From the IMG/VR virus record IMGVR_UViG_3300029309_000333, positions 1-24,483 of that record: a stretch of 24,483 nucleotides of DNA. One strand, 5' to 3'. The position numbers were made by a program, and so were the translations under genes. The notes below the pieces were generated by a model that worked only from the letters and a program-made list of their open reading frames with translations, was not told the DNA's origin and did no database searches. Origin of the DNA: a virus. Position 1 is the first letter of the stretch. Each line of letters starts with the position of its first letter. Positions 23,088 through 24,483 of the stretch are shown piece by piece.

Positions 23088-23457
23088 TCTTTTTTCCTCT
23101 AAGTTTCATAAGTTTGGCTCGATCCTGTTGAATAATTATAGGATATGGAGCTTGATTATTTTTGCCTTTAGTATATGTAGGATAAGACCACAAATATTCA
23201 CATTTTTCTTGGCAGTCATTTCGATCTGCTACAATGTCGTCCATCTCGTCTAGAGTTAGTCCTTCTACTACGTAAACTAATGCATCTAACGGTTGTTCAT
23301 TCCAGTTTGCTTCTGTGAGCTTCAAAAAGTCTTCATTATAGGGTAGTATTTTTATTTTACCATTAATGTAACTTTCATAACTCCAAGGACAAACATCTTT
23401 AATACTTTTGAAGTATTGAAGCCAAGTACTATCCTCGACTTCTCTTCTTCTTGCCAT
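23080..23457 (-). CDS. Hypothetical protein (DSTWLQYFKSIKDVCPWS family)
   Basis: A 125-residue protein starting MARRREVEDSTWLQYFKSIK. The W-[LI]-x-YFxSIKxVCPWS opening, followed by a proline/aromatic loop (NGKIKILPYN) and a helix with LVYVVEGLTLDEMDDIV, recurs in my memory of marine phage packaging regions, with no known role. A C-terminal stretch with CQEKCEYLWSYP has two cysteines four apart. A TTG at 23499 would add 14 basic residues; ATG at 23457 is preferred because the family normally opens near here. It overlaps the upstream gene by 29 nt. It is less basic than its neighbours and looks like a folded domain. Confidence 0.78.
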   Translation of the reverse strand: MARRREVEDSTWLQYFKSIKDVCPWSYESYINGKIKILPYNEDFLKLTEANWNEQPLDALVYVVEGLTLDEMDDIVADRNDCQEKCEYLWSYPTYTKGKNNQAPYPIIIQQDRAKLMKLRGKKNV

Positions 23458-23554
23458 TCTTTTTCTTTTTCTTCTTGCCCATGCCTTTTTGCTTTGCAAG
23501 AATAGCTCTTTGTAACGCTGGGGGTAGTTTCTTTTGCTTTGCTGTTAATGCCAT
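23429..23554 (-). CDS. 41-residue poly-lysine protein
   Basis: A 41-residue protein, MALTAKQKKLPPALQRAILA followed by KQKGMG, six consecutive Lys, NG and a basic end. A short amphipathic helix (PPALQRAILAKQKG) precedes the Lys tail. TAGGAG lies six bases before the ATG, so it is very likely translated although short. The P-x-x-LQ-[RK]-AILxKKxG opening is familiar from tiny marine phage proteins. The A/G-only stretch coding for the Lys run could cause polymerase or ribosome slippage. Confidence 0.8.
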   Translation of the reverse strand: MALTAKQKKLPPALQRAILAKQKGMGKKKKKKNGKKKRSRG

Positions 23555-23563
23555 TTAATTCTC

Positions 23564-23770
23564 CTACATCTTGGTTAATAGTGTCACTATTACACCAGCT
23601 AGGAACAGAGTCATTGTTCCACCGATTGCTAACATCCTACTTTCTATTCGACGAAGAGCTTCTTCTACATCTGATAGACGTTGAAAACAAGTCTTCCATC
23701 TCTCTTCACACATAACTTCATGTGCTGCAAAATCTTTTTCCAGATCGTGTACTTTTTCAGTCTGTTCCAT
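23564..23770 (-). CDS. XhlA-like coiled-coil membrane protein
   Basis: A 68-residue protein. Residues 3-45 are a charged helix with heptad spacing (LEKDFAAHEVMCEERW, then QRLSDVEEALRRIESR), and residues 47-66 are a membrane segment (IGGTMTLFLAGVIVTLLT), ending in Lys-Met. This layout matches haemolysin XhlA-type proteins, phage membrane proteins that act with holins in lysis. Its ATG overlaps the terminase small subunit end by 14 nt. Lysis involvement is inference from family and topology. Confidence 0.82.
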   Translation of the reverse strand: MEQTEKVHDLEKDFAAHEVMCEERWKTCFQRLSDVEEALRRIESRMLAIGGTMTLFLAGVIVTLLTKM

Positions 23771-24218
23771 TTAGTAGTTTCTCCATAAGCTTTCCATAAT
23801 TACCTTGACCAAATGGAACACCTTCATTAATCTGTACATTGGTTTGGTTTTTAATGTTGCTGCTTTCTGCTTTTGCTAAATCGGCTTGTGCCTTGATTTC
23901 ATCCATGCGCATCTTATGCGCCATCTGTAGTAGGTCTGCTAAGTCTTTTGACGAATACACACCTGTTTCCTGCGCTTCTTCTAGTTTAGAAGCAATCATT
24001 TCATCTAAAACGGTTCCAATGTTATTCTTGTTGCGATAACCCATATCTAAGTAAACTGTGTCAATATATTTCTTTACTTCACGTTTATTTAGTATATCCA
24101 CTACTTTGTTTTCTGCAACCTGAAGATGATCACATACTCCGCGAATATTTCCGAACTGTAGATAACTATTCGCTACTTCTAGTCCCTCAGGTGAAATTGT
24201 AGTTAGTTCTTTTGCCAT
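23757..24218 (-). CDS. terS: Terminase small subunit
   Basis: A 153-residue protein. Residues 9-45 (SPEGLEVANSYLQFGNIRGV, then HLQVAENKVVDILNKREVKK) look like a winged/helix-turn-helix DNA-recognition domain, followed by long helices (about 70-125) for ring assembly and a short C-terminal part (FGQGNYGKLMEKLL) that could bind the large subunit. It would bind the packaging start site (cos or pac) and load the large subunit. Its ATG has no Shine-Dalgarno: promoter P1 ends only 7 nt upstream, so the mRNA should be leaderless or almost so. The large subunit lies about 3.3 kb downstream. Confidence 0.8.
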   Translation of the reverse strand: MAKELTTISPEGLEVANSYLQFGNIRGVCDHLQVAENKVVDILNKREVKKYIDTVYLDMGYRNKNNIGTVLDEMIASKLEEAQETGVYSSKDLADLLQMAHKMRMDEIKAQADLAKAESSNIKNQTNVQINEGVPFGQGNYGKLMEKLLNGTD

Positions 24219-24225
24219 GATTCAA

Positions 24226-24272
24226 ATTATACTCATTTAGGGCTAAATTGTCAAGAACAATTTTTCTGAGGT
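24226..24272 (-). promoter_or_regulatory. Sigma70-type phage promoter P1 (consensus)
   Basis: On the minus strand, perfect TTGACA (24249-24254) and TATAAT (24226-24231) are 17 bases apart. The block ACCTCAGAAAAATTGTTC (24255-24272) lies immediately upstream, in the same register as P2 and P3. The +1 position falls on or next to the ATG of the terminase small subunit. It should drive the small-gene cluster down to terL. Confidence 0.92.
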
Positions 24273-24279
24273 TAAATCA

Positions 24280-24483
24280 TCAATAAGAAATCTCTCCTAT
24301 CTCATCAAGTACGTCTAAGTTATTCATAACTGTGATTAATAGTATTTTATTGAGTATTTTTAAATCTGACTCTGGAACATATTTGTAAGTATACCAAGTA
24401 CCAAAAGTTTTGATTGCAGCAAGTTTACCTGGACTTGGATTATTACCAAATATTGGATTTATCTCTGTTACATTTGGATGCTG
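24280..24483 (-). CDS. Probable membrane protein, C-terminal fragment
   Basis: The last 67 residues of a gene that enters from the right edge. The visible part begins QHPNVTEINPIFGNNPSPGK, followed by a mixed helix with Lys and aromatic residues, then a hydrophobic helix (ILNKILLITVMNNLDVL), and ends EIGEISY. The pattern x-[ET]-x-NP-[IL]-x-G-x-x-P-S occurs in small membrane proteins of phages and bacteria of unknown role; I recognise the pattern but cannot name a function. The stop (TGA, 24280-24282) is 7 nt before the upstream block of promoter P1. Confidence 0.65.
   Translation of the reverse strand, partial: QHPNVTEINPIFGNNPSPGKLAAIKTFGTWYTYKYVPESDLKILNKILLITVMNNLDVLDEIGEISY

Overview
The window is a stretch of an AT-rich tailed-phage (Caudoviricetes) genome. 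It carries most of the packaging, head and tail genes, all transcribed from the minus strand, so the module reads from right to left. I see no plus-strand gene, tRNA, integrase, CRISPR array or insertion sequence. An HK97-type portal, an HK97-type protease and capsid, a tail-tube/terminator/chaperone set, a 1237-residue tape measure and no sheath point to a long, non-contractile tail (siphovirus-like). Base composition and several small protein families recall uncultured marine phages; that and any host are inference.

Layout in transcription order. (1) 24483-20412, packaging start and small-gene region: the end of a probable membrane protein, a strong promoter, the terminase small subunit, an XhlA-like coiled-coil/membrane protein, then a tightly overlapping run of tiny genes. 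Most of these encode extremely Lys/Arg-rich proteins of 41-99 residues, and one is a 13-residue peptide with 8 cysteines. The run ends in three membrane-associated genes (EF-hand protein, DUF1353-like protein, 53-aa protein). (2) 20410-15522, packaging and head: terminase large subunit, promoter, HNH endonuclease, portal, and one reading frame joining the prohead protease, an Ala/Glu/Lys-rich scaffold-like segment and the major capsid protein, followed by a strong intrinsic terminator. (3) 15455-124, neck and tail: head-tail connector, a long neck protein, tail terminator, major tail protein, a promoter with a hairpin leader, a second tail-tube-like protein, two tail-assembly chaperone-like proteins, tape measure, a distal tail protein and a 1772-residue tail hub/fibre ending in a self-cleaving S74 chaperone domain. 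(4) A fourth promoter and the first 17 codons of the next gene lie at the left edge.

Four near-perfect sigma70-type promoters (TTGACA, 17-bp spacer, TATAAT or TATACT) fill four of the few intergenic gaps. Three share an 18-bp A-rich upstream block in identical register, and the fourth has a looser version. Other genes are packed end to end with TAATG, TAGTG or ATGA overlaps, implying translational coupling. The hairpins after the capsid gene and after the major tail gene probably set the high dose of those two proteins.

The least explained parts are the tiny basic gene cluster between the two terminase genes, the Cys-rich micro-ORF, and the protease-capsid fusion with a strong internal ribosome binding site that could release capsid precursor separately. 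No endolysin is visible.
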